Shown here: in pieces, positions 24,966 through 34,275 of the stretch | Numbering within the stretch: the stretch's first letter is position 1 | Layout: each line of letters starts with the position of its first letter | Program-made: the position numbers and the translations under genes | DNA from: an uncultured Muribaculaceae bacterium | Lineage (GTDB): Bacteria; Bacteroidota; Bacteroidia; Bacteroidales; Muribaculaceae | DNA length: 63,604 nucleotides | Assembly: GCA_910583525.1 (NCBI GenBank) | Contig: CAJTXL010000018.1 | Coordinates: 1 to 63,604, forward strand | Direction: 5' to 3' | The notes under the pieces: generated by a model | Told to the model about the DNA's origin: nothing | Databases searched by the model: none | What the model saw: only the letters and a program-made list of their open reading frames with translations

Positions 24966-25024
24966 TGCTTCAAATCGCCAATTGTTAACACTAATTAGCG
25001 ATTGAATACACAAATTTTGAAGCA
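24966..25024 (-). terminator. Long imperfect hairpin after porU
   Basis: TGCTTCAAA (24966-24974) pairs with TTTGAAGCA (25016-25024), and an inner AATCGC/GCGATT pairing extends the stem. It starts 6 bases past the porU stop and is followed on the minus strand by CCTTTTATTG. Confidence 0.5.
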
Positions 25025-25029
25025 GAGCG

Positions 25030-28000
25030 TTATCTTGCAGTCACGGCAATCCGTCGTGAGGCTGTCTCGAAAGTGGTGCCGTCGGATGTGACCGATGCAC
25101 GGTAGAGGTATATGCCGCGTCCGACGCGCCGTCCGCCCGTATCGGTGAGGTCCCAGGTTACCGGCACGGTGAGGAACATGTCGCTCCGTCCTGTAGCCGA
25201 GCCGCTCCATATGGGACGTCCTACAAGATTGTATACCGTTATTTCGACTGTCAGCATATTGTCCGGCTGGTCGTGGCTGAGATAGAAGTTAGCCTGGGTT
25301 GAAGCCGGGTTGGCGTCGGTATATACGTCGAATATTTTCGGAGCAAGATTTTCGCGTACGAAAAAGTCGATTGAGCGTGAACTGGAGTTGCCGGCCGTAT
25401 CCCATATCCGCAGTGTGAGAGTGTGGTTGCCGGGCTGTAGCTCTTCAAACGGATAGTTTATGACGCCTGCCGGGGAGCCGTCGGCCGAAGGGGTGTAGTA
25501 GAACGATAGGTCGGTGAATGTCTTGGTGCCGTCGAGTGTTGCGGTCATCTGGTGTCCGATGCCGGCCGACGACACGTTTATGCCCACGTCGTCGCTTACC
25601 GATGCAATAAGCATAGGAGAGGTGTTGACAACGTCGCCGTTTGAGAATGTGCTGTGGTTGAGTACGAGCTGTTCTATGACCGGCGCTTTGTCGTCGGGTG
25701 CGGCGTTTTCGTTTATGCCGTAGACATAAAAGCCTCTGTTGAGCCCCACCGCTTCGGTGTCGTCTTCGTTCGAGAACGCATACATCGACATTGCCGCCGG
25801 CCTGAAATTCTGCGACAATTCGAGCGGCATTGCCACGTTGATGGTGAAGCGGCCGTTCTTGACTTCGGCCGAGCCGCAGAACACACGTTCGCCGTAGTCC
25901 TCGAACGGGTCTTTAGTGCCGTTTTCGCCATGTCCGAGCGTTACCTTTGTGGTCTCGGCGTCGAATATATCGACCATGACGGTGCCGTTGAAGTTCTCAA
26001 GCACATTGCCGTCGGGGTCTGTTACAGAGCCTGACACGGGCACTTTTTCGAGTGCCGCCATGGTCGGCTGTTGCTCGCCGTCGACAGGGGTGTCGCCGAT
26101 ATGGTCGAGCCTCACTATGTTCGATGGCATGGCAAGGCGCAGAGCCGGGTCGCCTACGAATATATAGCGGAGATGGTTGGTGTTGTTCAGTGGCTTGCCG
26201 TCTTTGTCGCGTATGTCATTTTTAGCCCGACGGTATATTTCACCCGGCGGAAGCAGACTTCCGTTGTCATCGCGTGTGGCGAGCGCACGCCCCAATGCGT
26301 TGCTGAGATGCCCGTTGTCGGTTATGTAGACAGGTCGGGCGGCACTTATGATGCCGATTGCTCCTCCAAAGCGTTCTTTATAGAGTATCTCTCCGCCTGA
26401 AATCGACGAGCCGTCGAGGCGCATGAAGTTGCACGTTGCCGCATAGATGAACGGCCAGTGGCGGAGATACATGTTGTTCAGGTCGGTGTAGGACAGCTGT
26501 TGCTCGGCAGTCCAGCCGGTGGTGTTGGCATGGCCGATGAAGTTCCACCATACGACACCTTCGTCGAGGTATCTGAACATTGCTTCCCTCGCCCCGGGGT
26601 AGTTTGAGCCAACGAACGGATAGGCGTCCATATATACCTTGCGCACCAGATGCTGGTTGTCGGCGGTGCCCTCTAATGCGGCAACCATGTTTTCGGTCTG
26701 TTTCAGGTGTGTGCCTCCGTCCTGGTCATCAGCCAGGAACATGAAGCGGTGTTTCCACGATGTCTTTCGGGCTCCCTCGTGGTATTGTATGGCCTTGTCG
26801 ACAACATCTTTTGCTTCGGCGGTCGAAACTACGGGTATGCGGCCGAGCGCGATTGACAGTTTGTCGGTGCCGAGCGAAGAGCCCGAGCCGTCGGCAAGCA
26901 TGGCTGTTACGTCGTCGGAGCAGAAGCCGTCGTTGTCGGACAATGATGCGCGTATGCCTTTGGCCATCCATGACGGGATGGTCGGGTAGGACGGCGCGGT
27001 GGTCGATAGTCCGCGGTTGTCGAGGGTGGTGCGTGCCATCAGGACGGCATATCGCAGCGGACGCCCGTCGCCGCTGTTTCCGCGGTCGTAGAGCATCTTG
27101 AAATAGCGTCGGAGCGCTCCGGCATCGACGCTTCCTGATGAAAATTCGTTGTATATCTGTTCGGGAGTCACTACTTTTACAGTGAGCGTGTCGGCAGAGT
27201 TTTCATGCAGTGTCGCGAGTCTGTTGGCATGCTCCGTGAACTGTGACGGTGCGACAATCACCATATCGTAGTCGCGGTCGGCATGCAGGTTTTGGTTTGT
27301 TACGGAGCCTAAAGCCCGTGGCGTGGGCAACGATGCCCCGGAGTTCCATGCCGCATATCTTTTTTCGCCGGGTTCTGCAGTCCACTGAGCTTTTCCGTCG
27401 GACGAAAGTTCGACATCGACGTCTTTTATATTGGTCGGGTCGGTGACATCCCATACGGTTATGCCATTACGGACGCCGCTGAGCGCTACTTGGTTTGCAG
27501 AGGTTCCGAAATTAAGGTAGTTCTGCGTGCCCAAATCTATTTTTCTCGGATATGTGACGGAGATATAGTTGAGCCATGCGCCGGTGCATTGCGCCGAGGT
27601 TTGGAAAGAGATGCCTATGTTGTAGTTGCCGCGTGAGTCGGGACTGCCTATGCCGTGCATCGTCAAAGTTTCGGTACCATGTACATAACTGCTTGCCGAT
27701 GTCGCATTTACTCGGTCTGATGTGGCCGACTGCAATGGCGTGTTGCCGTTTGTGAAGCTGAGCACCCCCGAACCGCCTGATAGCGCCGATACAAACGAGC
27801 ATACGAACGACGCGCTTTCGTGGTCGCCATGGTGTTCGAGATAGCCGGGAGCTGGGATTGTTATGGTCCGCGAACGGGTGTAGCGCATGTCTTCGCCGAG
27901 CAAATCAGGTCCGGCTTCGCCGGGTACGGGCACCCGTTCAAGTTCGTGGTGGGCGCAGTCGGTAAATATTTCGTATGGAGAGTTTGCGCCGGGCGTTCCC

Positions 28001-28482
28001 GTCTTGCCGAAGGTCCGCGGTTCAGTGCCGTCGCCTGCTTCGGTGACGAAATAGTGGCCGACGGAGCTGTAGTCGTTCTGCCGGTAATACAGATGCTTTC
28101 CGACCGAAGGAACGCTTACGTAGTCCCATTCGCCTGCGCCGAGGGCATAGAAAACCAGGCCGCGGTCGGTGAGGCGGCTCTGCACTTCGGGCAGGTCGTC
28201 GGTATATGTGTCTTTGTCGAGCACGTCGGGAAGGCGTCGGCCTCCGTATCCGTATACGCGCACTTTCGAGAGGTCGGAAAATCCCCATGAGCGCAATGTC
28301 GACGTCGGTATCATGTATATTCCGTCGGCATCGACGCTGACTTTCATCCAGCGCCCTTGCGCCAAAACCGAATTTTTGGCATAGCATTCGGTGGGGAACG
28401 CCATGAGTGTTGCCGGGTTTGCGGCGCATGCCAGCAGCAATAGGAGAGATGGTATATATCGGAGAAAATCGGTTCGTTTCAT
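25030..28482 (-). CDS. porU: Type IX secretion system sortase PorU
   Basis: This 1150-residue exported C25 (gingipain-fold) cysteine protease has a signal peptide at residues 1-28 and beta-rich prodomain modules to about 400. In the catalytic domain His lies near residue 650 (WWNFIGHANTTGW) and Cys near 683 (IYAATCNFMRL), followed by YIFVGDPALRLAMP. A FlgD-like Ig segment sits at the C-terminus (YNLVGRPIWSG to GIYLYRASVTSDG). PorU cleaves C-terminal sorting domains of T9SS cargo at the outer surface and links cargo to a glycolipid anchor. No porV gene is adjacent. It follows the GH25 gene by 3 bases. Confidence 0.93.
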   Translation of the reverse strand: MKRTDFLRYIPSLLLLLACAANPATLMAFPTECYAKNSVLAQGRWMKVSVDADGIYMIPTSTLRSWGFSDLSKVRVYGYGGRRLPDVLDKDTYTDDLPEVQSRLTDRGLVFYALGAGEWDYVSVPSVGKHLYYRQNDYSSVGHYFVTEAGDGTEPRTFGKTGTPGANSPYEIFTDCAHHELERVPVPGEAGPDLLGEDMRYTRSRTITIPAPGYLEHHGDHESASFVCSFVSALSGGSGVLSFTNGNTPLQSATSDRVNATSASSYVHGTETLTMHGIGSPDSRGNYNIGISFQTSAQCTGAWLNYISVTYPRKIDLGTQNYLNFGTSANQVALSGVRNGITVWDVTDPTNIKDVDVELSSDGKAQWTAEPGEKRYAAWNSGASLPTPRALGSVTNQNLHADRDYDMVIVAPSQFTEHANRLATLHENSADTLTVKVVTPEQIYNEFSSGSVDAGALRRYFKMLYDRGNSGDGRPLRYAVLMARTTLDNRGLSTTAPSYPTIPSWMAKGIRASLSDNDGFCSDDVTAMLADGSGSSLGTDKLSIALGRIPVVSTAEAKDVVDKAIQYHEGARKTSWKHRFMFLADDQDGGTHLKQTENMVAALEGTADNQHLVRKVYMDAYPFVGSNYPGAREAMFRYLDEGVVWWNFIGHANTTGWTAEQQLSYTDLNNMYLRHWPFIYAATCNFMRLDGSSISGGEILYKERFGGAIGIISAARPVYITDNGHLSNALGRALATRDDNGSLLPPGEIYRRAKNDIRDKDGKPLNNTNHLRYIFVGDPALRLAMPSNIVRLDHIGDTPVDGEQQPTMAALEKVPVSGSVTDPDGNVLENFNGTVMVDIFDAETTKVTLGHGENGTKDPFEDYGERVFCGSAEVKNGRFTINVAMPLELSQNFRPAAMSMYAFSNEDDTEAVGLNRGFYVYGINENAAPDDKAPVIEQLVLNHSTFSNGDVVNTSPMLIASVSDDVGINVSSAGIGHQMTATLDGTKTFTDLSFYYTPSADGSPAGVINYPFEELQPGNHTLTLRIWDTAGNSSSRSIDFFVRENLAPKIFDVYTDANPASTQANFYLSHDQPDNMLTVEITVYNLVGRPIWSGSATGRSDMFLTVPVTWDLTDTGGRRVGRGIYLYRASVTSDGTTFETASRRIAVTAR

Positions 28483-28485
28483 TGC

Positions 28486-29271
28486 CTATTTATAACGGCT
28501 TGCCGGGTCGTTTATTGTGTCGGGCTTGTTTTGTCGGTGCAGCCATTTTTGCCATTCGTCGCGGTCGCCGTTGAAAGTGTTGAAATCGACCGGCCCTTTG
28601 ACGCCGGACAGGCGGCTGCAGTGGCTATGCTGCCATAGTGTCCAAGGTCTTCTTGTGAGAGGTGGGTCGGTAAAGGAGCATATCCATAGTTCGGGGTCGT
28701 ACGGACTATTGCCGTCGAAGTTGTGTCTCACGAAACGGGCATCACCGTTTTTGTTGGTGTAGATTATGACGTTCCGGCCGGCGGCACGCAGGTGCGCTAT
28801 CATTGTTTCGAGGCGGTTGACAACGGTTTCTGTGGCGATGGCTCCCGGGTTGCCCGATTCTTCGACGTCGATTGCCAAGGGCAGCTCCAAAAGGCATCCG
28901 TCGGTGGCTTTCAGCAGATTTGCCGCCTGGCGGCGTCCGTCGCAGTCGAAGCGGAAGAAATGGTATGCGCCTACGGGTATGCCTACTCGTTTTGCCGCAG
29001 CGTAGTTTCTGACAAAAAGAGGGTCACGGAAGTCTGTCCCTTCGCTGGCTTTGAGGAATACGAAGCTTATTCCTGCCGAGGCGATTGAATCGAAATCGGG
29101 AATGCCGTTGTGCGCAGACAAGTCGATGCCGGCGACGGGGTAGCGACTGCGGTCGACATCGACATGCGGCTCACGGGGGCGTAGGGCACGGCCTGCGGCA
29201 AGCCATATTACTGATATGGCTGTTGCGGCGACTATTGCCGTGGCTGTAAGGCGTGCTGTGCGTGCGTTCAT
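28486..29271 (-). CDS. GH25 lysozyme-like muramidase
   Basis: This 261-residue protein has an N-terminal membrane or signal helix (LTATAIVAATAISVIWLAA) and a GH25 domain: GIDLSAHNG with the first catalytic Asp, FVFLKASEGTDFRD, PVGAYHFF, the AIDVEES motif carrying the catalytic DxE pair, and LWQHSHC. It cleaves beta-1,4 bonds between MurNAc and GlcNAc, probably in the periplasm. ATG 29271 is preferred over an upstream start at 29337 because a -7 element at 29284-29291 lies between them. It appears co-transcribed with porU. Confidence 0.9.
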   Translation of the reverse strand: MNARTARLTATAIVAATAISVIWLAAGRALRPREPHVDVDRSRYPVAGIDLSAHNGIPDFDSIASAGISFVFLKASEGTDFRDPLFVRNYAAAKRVGIPVGAYHFFRFDCDGRRQAANLLKATDGCLLELPLAIDVEESGNPGAIATETVVNRLETMIAHLRAAGRNVIIYTNKNGDARFVRHNFDGNSPYDPELWICSFTDPPLTRRPWTLWQHSHCSRLSGVKGPVDFNTFNGDRDEWQKWLHRQNKPDTINDPASRYK

Positions 29272-29283
29272 TTCGGAATGTGG

Positions 29284-29291
29284 CAAAATTA
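29284..29291 (-). promoter_or_regulatory. Probable -7 element for the lysozyme-porU unit
   Basis: On the minus strand TAATTTTG lies 12 bases before ATG 29271. The -33 partner is unclear. Confidence 0.45.
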
Positions 29292-29325
29292 CGCATTTTA
29301 TTCCGAAAAAAATCGACGGGCAGCG

Positions 29326-29354
29326 TTGCATAATCAAAAAAATCGCTAAATTTG
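29326..29354 (+). promoter_or_regulatory. Promoter for alanine dehydrogenase
   Basis: TTG (29326-29328), 18 bases, TAAATTTG (29347-29354), then about 50 bases of leader to ATG 29406. Confidence 0.6.
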
Positions 29355-29405
29355 GAGCGACTTAAAACTACTACAAACTCCAACTCAACCTTAAACTCTA
29401 CTACT

Positions 29406-30515
29406 ATGATTATCGGAGTTCCAAAAGAAATCAAAAACAACGAAAACCGCGTGGGCATGACCCCGTCGGGCGTCAGCGAACTTGTAAGGCGTGGGCACAT
29501 GGTCTATGTGCAGCATACCGCCGGAAACGGAAGCGGCTTTGCCGACGAAGACTATCTTGCCGTAGGTGCGCAGATACTTCCGACCATCGCCGATGTCTAT
29601 GCCATTGCCGACATGATTGTCAAGGTAAAAGAGCCTATAGAGCCGGAGTATGCTCTTGTGCGTGCCGGGCAGGTGCTTTTCACCTATTTCCATTTCGCCT
29701 GCGATAGGGCGCTTACCGAGGCGATGCTGCGTTCGGGCGCGGTGTGCATAGCCTACGAAACCGTCACTGGTCCGCAGGGCGGTCTGCCTCTGCTTATCCC
29801 GATGAGCGAGGTTGCCGGACGAATGTCGGTGCAACAGGCAGCGCGTTTTCTCGAACGTCCACAGGGCGGCCGCGGAATACTTATGGGCGGCGTGCCGGGT
29901 GTAAGGCCTGCGAGGGTGCTCGTGCTCGGCGGCGGAGTGGTTGGCCGCAATGCGGCGCTTATGGCTGCCGGCCTTGGTGCGGAGGTGACAATCACCGATA
30001 TTTCGTTGCCGACTTTGCGCCGGCTGTCAGAAGTGATGCCGCGAAATGTGACCACTTTGTTCTCCTCGCGCCATAATATCGAACAGGAGTTGCCTATGGC
30101 CGACGCAGTAATCGGCTCGGTGCTCATTCCCGGAGCCAAGGCTCCCAAGCTCGTCACCGCCGACATGCTCAAGCTGATGAAGCCCGGCGCGGTGTTGGTC
30201 GATGTCGCCATTGACCAAGGCGGATGCTTCGAGACCTCGCATCCTACGACGCATTCCGACCCCGTATATACCGTAGACGGTATCGTGCATTATGCTGTGG
30301 CTAATATTCCCGGTGCAGTGCCCTGCACCTCGACATTGGCGCTGACAAACGCCACGTTGCCCTATGCCGAAAAGCTTGCCGACCTTGGTTGGCAAGAGGC
30401 CTGCCGTCGCGACGCCGGTCTTGCTCGTGGCCTCAACATAATAGACGGCGAGATAACCTTTGCCGCCGTGTCGGAAGCTTTCCCCGACCTGCCGCATAGG
30501 GCTGAAATGTATTGA
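29406..30515 (+). CDS. ald: Alanine dehydrogenase
   Basis: This 369-residue cytoplasmic enzyme interconverts L-alanine and pyruvate with NAD and ammonia. The N-terminal block IGVPKEIKNNENRVGMTP holds substrate-binding Arg and is followed by VKVKEPIEPEY with the conserved Lys. FTYFHFACD contains the catalytic His, and the Rossmann fold VLVLGGGVVGRNAA begins near residue 173. HPTTHSDPVY and the NIPGAVPCTST signature also fit Ald. ATG 29406 begins the conserved MIIGVPKE. It is monocistronic, with promoter and terminator. Confidence 0.95.
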   Translation: MIIGVPKEIKNNENRVGMTPSGVSELVRRGHMVYVQHTAGNGSGFADEDYLAVGAQILPTIADVYAIADMIVKVKEPIEPEYALVRAGQVLFTYFHFACDRALTEAMLRSGAVCIAYETVTGPQGGLPLLIPMSEVAGRMSVQQAARFLERPQGGRGILMGGVPGVRPARVLVLGGGVVGRNAALMAAGLGAEVTITDISLPTLRRLSEVMPRNVTTLFSSRHNIEQELPMADAVIGSVLIPGAKAPKLVTADMLKLMKPGAVLVDVAIDQGGCFETSHPTTHSDPVYTVDGIVHYAVANIPGAVPCTSTLALTNATLPYAEKLADLGWQEACRRDAGLARGLNIIDGEITFAAVSEAFPDLPHRAEMY

Positions 30516-30547
30516 GGAGCCGAACAATTGCTCGCTTGTCGACGTTA

Positions 30548-30594
30548 AAAAAGCGTGCACAAAGAAATTTTCATTAAATTTGTGCACGCTTTTT
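30548..30594. terminator. Intrinsic terminator after ald
   Basis: The 16-bp perfect arms (30548-30563, 30579-30594) carry A-rich and T-rich ends, so it can work both ways. Confidence 0.8.
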
Positions 30595-30632
30595 GCGCCC
30601 ATTCATCATCTTGATTAACCAAAACCTTGTTA

Positions 30633-32294
30633 ATGAAAATCCTACGAACGCTGACCGCCGCTTTTGCCTTTCTGTGCGGAGTATGTGTGTTTGCCGCCGC
30701 TCCGGCCGGATATTACTCGTCGCTGAACGGAAAGAAGGACGGTGAACTCAAAACCGCCGCATACGGCATAATCCATAATTTCACTACGGTGTCGTCGTAC
30801 AGCGACTTGCCGGAATATTTCCGTAAAACTGACGTGCGCCCCAACTCGAACTTGTGGTGGGACGTGTACTCCGACATACCCTTGTATATGTCTTCTTTCA
30901 AGGGGCTTAACCGTGAGCATTCCTTCCCGAAAAGCTGGTGGGGCGGTTCGACATCGGTGAGTGCCTATGTCGACCTGAACCATCTTTACCCGTCGGAAGC
31001 CAAAGCAAACCAGGCCAAGAGCAATTATCCGCTCGGGGTGGTAGATATGTCAAGCCCGGTAAACTTCAACAACGGCATAACGAAGGTCGGATATCCTGTC
31101 AACGGTCAGGGTGGAGGCGCAAAATTCGTGTTCGAACCTGACGATGAATATAAGGGCGATTTTGCGCGTACATATTTTTATATGGCTACGTGCTACCAGA
31201 ATCTGACGTGGAAATATACCTACATGGTGAGCCAGAACCTTTACCCGACCCTTAACCAATGGTCGGTGAACCTGCTTATGCAGTGGCATCGGCAGGACCC
31301 TGTAAGCCAAAAGGAAATTGAGCGAAACGAAGCGGTATATGCCATACAGAACAACCGCAATCCGTTTATCGACCTGCCGGAATTGGCCGAATATATATGG
31401 GGAACGAAGAAGGGCGAGATATTCTCTCCCGGCGAAGTGGTGGTGCCGCCTCCTGCCGGAGACCCCGAATTGACCGCTCCTTCGGCCAATATGGCCGATT
31501 TGCAGTTCGGCGAAGTGGCACTCGGCAATACTTCGACCACGCAGTTGTTCGTCAACGGCCGCAATATGGACGGTCCGGTGCGCGTGCGCCTTTACGACGG
31601 CGATGCCGGCATGTTCAAACTGTCGGAGACATCCATCCCCGGTTCGCTCGTCTGTGCTGACGACGGCTATTGGCTGAGCATAACATACGCACCTACTGCC
31701 ATAGGCGACCATAAGGCACGTGTGCTTATTTCGGGTGACTTCGGTTCGCGCGGAATAGGTGTGCAGGGCCGTTGCCTGGCCGTGCCTGTGCTGTCGGCTT
31801 GTACGGCTACCGCACCCACCGACATACAGTCGGATCGCTATACGGCAAACTGGACCGCACCCGATGGCGAGGTGATTGACTACTATGTTGTGACGCGTAC
31901 GCGCTATGTCGGCGGTTCTGTCTATACCGAAGAACTTGTCGCCGAAGACAACTCGCTCGAAATCGTCGGTTTCGACCAGTCAGACCGCGAGGCATATTCG
32001 GTGCAGTCGGTACGGCTTGAAACACGTTCTCCGATGTCTAATGTAGTGTTTGTGGACCATTCCGGCATTACGGGCGTAGAGACCGAAGAACCGCTTGTCA
32101 TTCAGACCTTCGACGGCTGCATACGTTTCATCTGTTCGCAGCCTCAGACGGGATGCCGCATCTTCGACCCGTCGGGACGTCTCGTCCGCTACATCGACAG
32201 TGTTCATCAGAACCTCGATATCGACATGCCTTCGGGAGTCTACCTGATAGTGACCGATACCCACCGTACGCCCGCCAAAGTGGTAGTGCGTTGA
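30633..32294 (+). CDS. Secreted endonuclease I family protein with T9SS-like tail
   Basis: This 553-residue exported nuclease has a signal peptide (ILRTLTAAFAFLCGVCVFAA) and an endonuclease I (EndA/NucM) domain over residues 25-260. The active-site block is GLNREHSFPKSWWG, then DLNHLYPSEAKANQAKSNYP. An Ig-like segment (about 285-390), an FN3-like segment and a terminal sorting domain (CRIFDPSGRLVRY, MPSGVYLIV, AKVVVR) follow. I infer export by the type IX pathway for extracellular or surface DNA and RNA degradation. ATG 30633 is preferred to TTG 30627. Confidence 0.88.
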   Translation: MKILRTLTAAFAFLCGVCVFAAAPAGYYSSLNGKKDGELKTAAYGIIHNFTTVSSYSDLPEYFRKTDVRPNSNLWWDVYSDIPLYMSSFKGLNREHSFPKSWWGGSTSVSAYVDLNHLYPSEAKANQAKSNYPLGVVDMSSPVNFNNGITKVGYPVNGQGGGAKFVFEPDDEYKGDFARTYFYMATCYQNLTWKYTYMVSQNLYPTLNQWSVNLLMQWHRQDPVSQKEIERNEAVYAIQNNRNPFIDLPELAEYIWGTKKGEIFSPGEVVVPPPAGDPELTAPSANMADLQFGEVALGNTSTTQLFVNGRNMDGPVRVRLYDGDAGMFKLSETSIPGSLVCADDGYWLSITYAPTAIGDHKARVLISGDFGSRGIGVQGRCLAVPVLSACTATAPTDIQSDRYTANWTAPDGEVIDYYVVTRTRYVGGSVYTEELVAEDNSLEIVGFDQSDREAYSVQSVRLETRSPMSNVVFVDHSGITGVETEEPLVIQTFDGCIRFICSQPQTGCRIFDPSGRLVRYIDSVHQNLDIDMPSGVYLIVTDTHRTPAKVVVR

Positions 32295-32333
32295 CGTAAG
32301 CCCCACGCTGCAATTACGCTAAAATAGAAAATT

Positions 32334-32368
32334 AGGAGTCCGCTCAAAGGCCGGACTCCTGGTTTTTT
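32334..32368 (+). terminator. Intrinsic terminator after the nuclease gene
   Basis: The 9-bp stem AGGAGTCCG/CGGACTCCT (32334-32342, 32352-32360) is followed by GG and six T. Confidence 0.85.
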
Positions 32369-32396
32369 GTCGGAGTGAGGACAAAGTAAATGCGTC

Positions 32397-32447
32397 TGTC
32401 CCCAAATTTAGGACAGATTGCGTTTTTTTGTCCCCAAATTTAGGACA
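32397..32447. repeat. Two direct copies of a 19-base near-palindrome
   Basis: TGTCCCCAAATTTAGGACA occurs at 32397-32415 and again, identical, at 32429-32447, separated by 13 bases. Each copy is itself an imperfect palindrome (TGTCC...GGACA around AAATTT). A weaker TGTC...GGACA unit lies at 32369-32384. It could be a dimeric regulator site or leftover insertion-sequence ends. No transposase is nearby. Confidence 0.7.
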
Positions 32448-32504
32448 CTATTGATATGCATATGTTGGTAGACTCTTCGTTCGCACGGATTTTTGTGTAA
32501 TGTT

Positions 32505-32534
32505 TTGTTGTTAGGTCATTTTTGTTTAATTTTG
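32505..32534 (+). promoter_or_regulatory. Consensus promoter for the PASTA-rluD-aroE cluster
   Basis: TTG (32505-32507), 19 bases, TAATTTTG (32527-32534): ideal spacing, 33 bases before ATG 32568. Confidence 0.7.
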
Positions 32535-32567
32535 TCGGTTGAAGCGGCAACAAAGCCGTGACTGTCT

Positions 32568-33191
32568 ATGTCGAAAATACGAGATTTTTACAGAAAACAT
32601 CCTTTTCTGAGCAACTTCATACTTGTGGTGCTGGCCGGCCTGCTACTGCTGTGGGTCGTGCTGCTTTGGCTCGACCATTGGACCATGCACGGCTCTACGG
32701 CGATTGTGCCTCAAGTGAAGAACAAGAGTTACGGCGAAGCTGCTGCCATCCTTGCCGCAAACAACCTTGCAATAGAGATTTCCGATTCTATCTACGACCG
32801 CAATCTTGCGCCCGGAACGGTGGTGGAGTCTTGGCCCAAAGCCGGTGCCGTTGTCAAAGACGGTCGTCAGGTCTACGTTACCATTACGGCTTTTTCACCC
32901 AAACAGGTAACCATCTCGATGCCTCTTTCGGGCAATGTGTCGTCGAGACAGGCAATGTCCTATCTCAGGGGCATAGGCATAACCGATGTGCGTCTTGAGC
33001 ATGTGCCGTCGGAGTTCGCCGACCTTGTCGTCGGAGCCAGATATGGCGACACGCCCTTGTCGGTAGGCTCGGTGATACCCGTTACTTCGACCGTCACTTT
33101 GCAGGTAGGCATGGGCTATGCAGTGCCTGAAGATTCAGATAGTATTGCCGTTGCCGACGAGATGGCCGAGATTTTCAGCGTGGAAGAATAA
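32568..33191 (+). CDS. Membrane-anchored PASTA-domain protein
   Basis: This 207-residue protein has a short cytoplasmic N-terminus, one membrane helix (FILVVLAGLLLLWVVLLWL) and two or three PASTA-like modules in the periplasm. The first is clear (VPQVKNKSYGEAAAILAANN to PGTVVESWPKAGAVV); the later ones are weaker. PASTA modules bind peptidoglycan fragments. No kinase domain is present, so it is not a PASTA kinase. It lies 6 bases before rluD, an arrangement common in Bacteroidetes. Confidence 0.85.
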   Translation: MSKIRDFYRKHPFLSNFILVVLAGLLLLWVVLLWLDHWTMHGSTAIVPQVKNKSYGEAAAILAANNLAIEISDSIYDRNLAPGTVVESWPKAGAVVKDGRQVYVTITAFSPKQVTISMPLSGNVSSRQAMSYLRGIGITDVRLEHVPSEFADLVVGARYGDTPLSVGSVIPVTSTVTLQVGMGYAVPEDSDSIAVADEMAEIFSVEE

Positions 33192-33197
33192 GAAGCC

Positions 33198-34274
33198 ATG
33201 GCCGAAGACTTCGAGACAGAGCTTAGCCCGGATACAGTAGAAGACCGCGTTGTCGAAATCGACGGCACCGACTACTACGAGCATTTCCGCTTTGTGGCCG
33301 ACAAAGGCCAGGAACTGTTGCGTGTCGACAAATTCCTTGTGGCGCGTCTTCAGAAATCGTCGCGCAACCGTGTGCAGCAGGCCGCCGAAGCCGGCTGCAT
33401 ATTGGTGAACGGCCGCGCCGTGAAAAGTAACTATCGCGTAAAGCCTCTCGATGTGGTCCAGGTGGTGATGGACAGGCCTCGCTACGAGTTCGAGGTTGTG
33501 GCTCAGGATATTCCGCTCGACATCGTTTATGAAGACCGCTATGTGCTTGTCGTGAATAAGCCGGCCGGGCTTGTGGTGCATCCGGGTCACGGAAACTATG
33601 ACGGTACGCTCGTGAACGCCCTCGCATGGCACTTCCGCGATACTCCCGACTATGATGTCAACGACCCAAGGCTCGGGCTTGTGCACCGTATCGACAAAGA
33701 CACGTCGGGCTTGCTTGTCGTTGCAAAGACCCCTGATGCCAAGACCGACCTCGGACGGCAGTTTTTCAACAAGACCACCAAGCGCGAATATGTCGCCGTG
33801 GTATGGGGATGTCCCGAACCGTCGGCCGGTGTTGTCGCGAGCAACATAGGGCGCGACCCTAAAGACAGGCTTCTCATGACGACTTTTCCGCTCGACGGCC
33901 CCGAAGGAAAGCGTGCGGTGACACACTATGAGCTGACCGAGCCGCTGGGCCATCTTTCGGTCGTAAAATGTGTGCTCGAAACCGGTCGCACCCATCAGAT
34001 ACGCGTGCATATGCGTTCGCTCGGGCATCCGCTGTTCAACGATGCCCGATACGGCGGCGACAAGATACTGCGCGGTGTGCGCTCTTCGTCATACCAGGCT
34101 TTTGTGAACAATTGCTTCGCGCTGTGTCCACGCCAGGCTCTGCATGCACGCACTCTTGGTTTTGTGCATCCGCATACGGGCGAGGAAATGTTTTTCAGCG
34201 CCGATGTGCCGGCCGACATGACCGCGCTTATCGAACGTTGGCGCACATATGTTTCAGGTTCAAGGCAGATATGA
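33198..34274 (+). CDS. rluD: RluA/RluD-family 23S rRNA pseudouridine synthase
   Basis: This 358-residue enzyme has an N-terminal S4 domain (LLRVDKFLVARLQKSSRNRVQ) and a pseudouridine synthase domain. Its catalytic-Asp motif is GLVHRIDKDTSGLLVVAK, and it also has VVNKPAGLVVHPG and TGRTHQIRVHM. It isomerises uridines in 23S rRNA. The C-terminal HPHTGEEMFF is typical of RluD. Its exact target sites are not readable. Confidence 0.92.
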   Translation: MAEDFETELSPDTVEDRVVEIDGTDYYEHFRFVADKGQELLRVDKFLVARLQKSSRNRVQQAAEAGCILVNGRAVKSNYRVKPLDVVQVVMDRPRYEFEVVAQDIPLDIVYEDRYVLVVNKPAGLVVHPGHGNYDGTLVNALAWHFRDTPDYDVNDPRLGLVHRIDKDTSGLLVVAKTPDAKTDLGRQFFNKTTKREYVAVVWGCPEPSAGVVASNIGRDPKDRLLMTTFPLDGPEGKRAVTHYELTEPLGHLSVVKCVLETGRTHQIRVHMRSLGHPLFNDARYGGDKILRGVRSSSYQAFVNNCFALCPRQALHARTLGFVHPHTGEEMFFSADVPADMTALIERWRTYVSGSRQI

Positions 34275-34275
34275 C

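Noticed and set aside
32397..32447. Intact insertion sequence or CRISPR array
   Set aside because: Only two repeat copies with a 13-base spacer and no transposase or cas gene within several kilobases.
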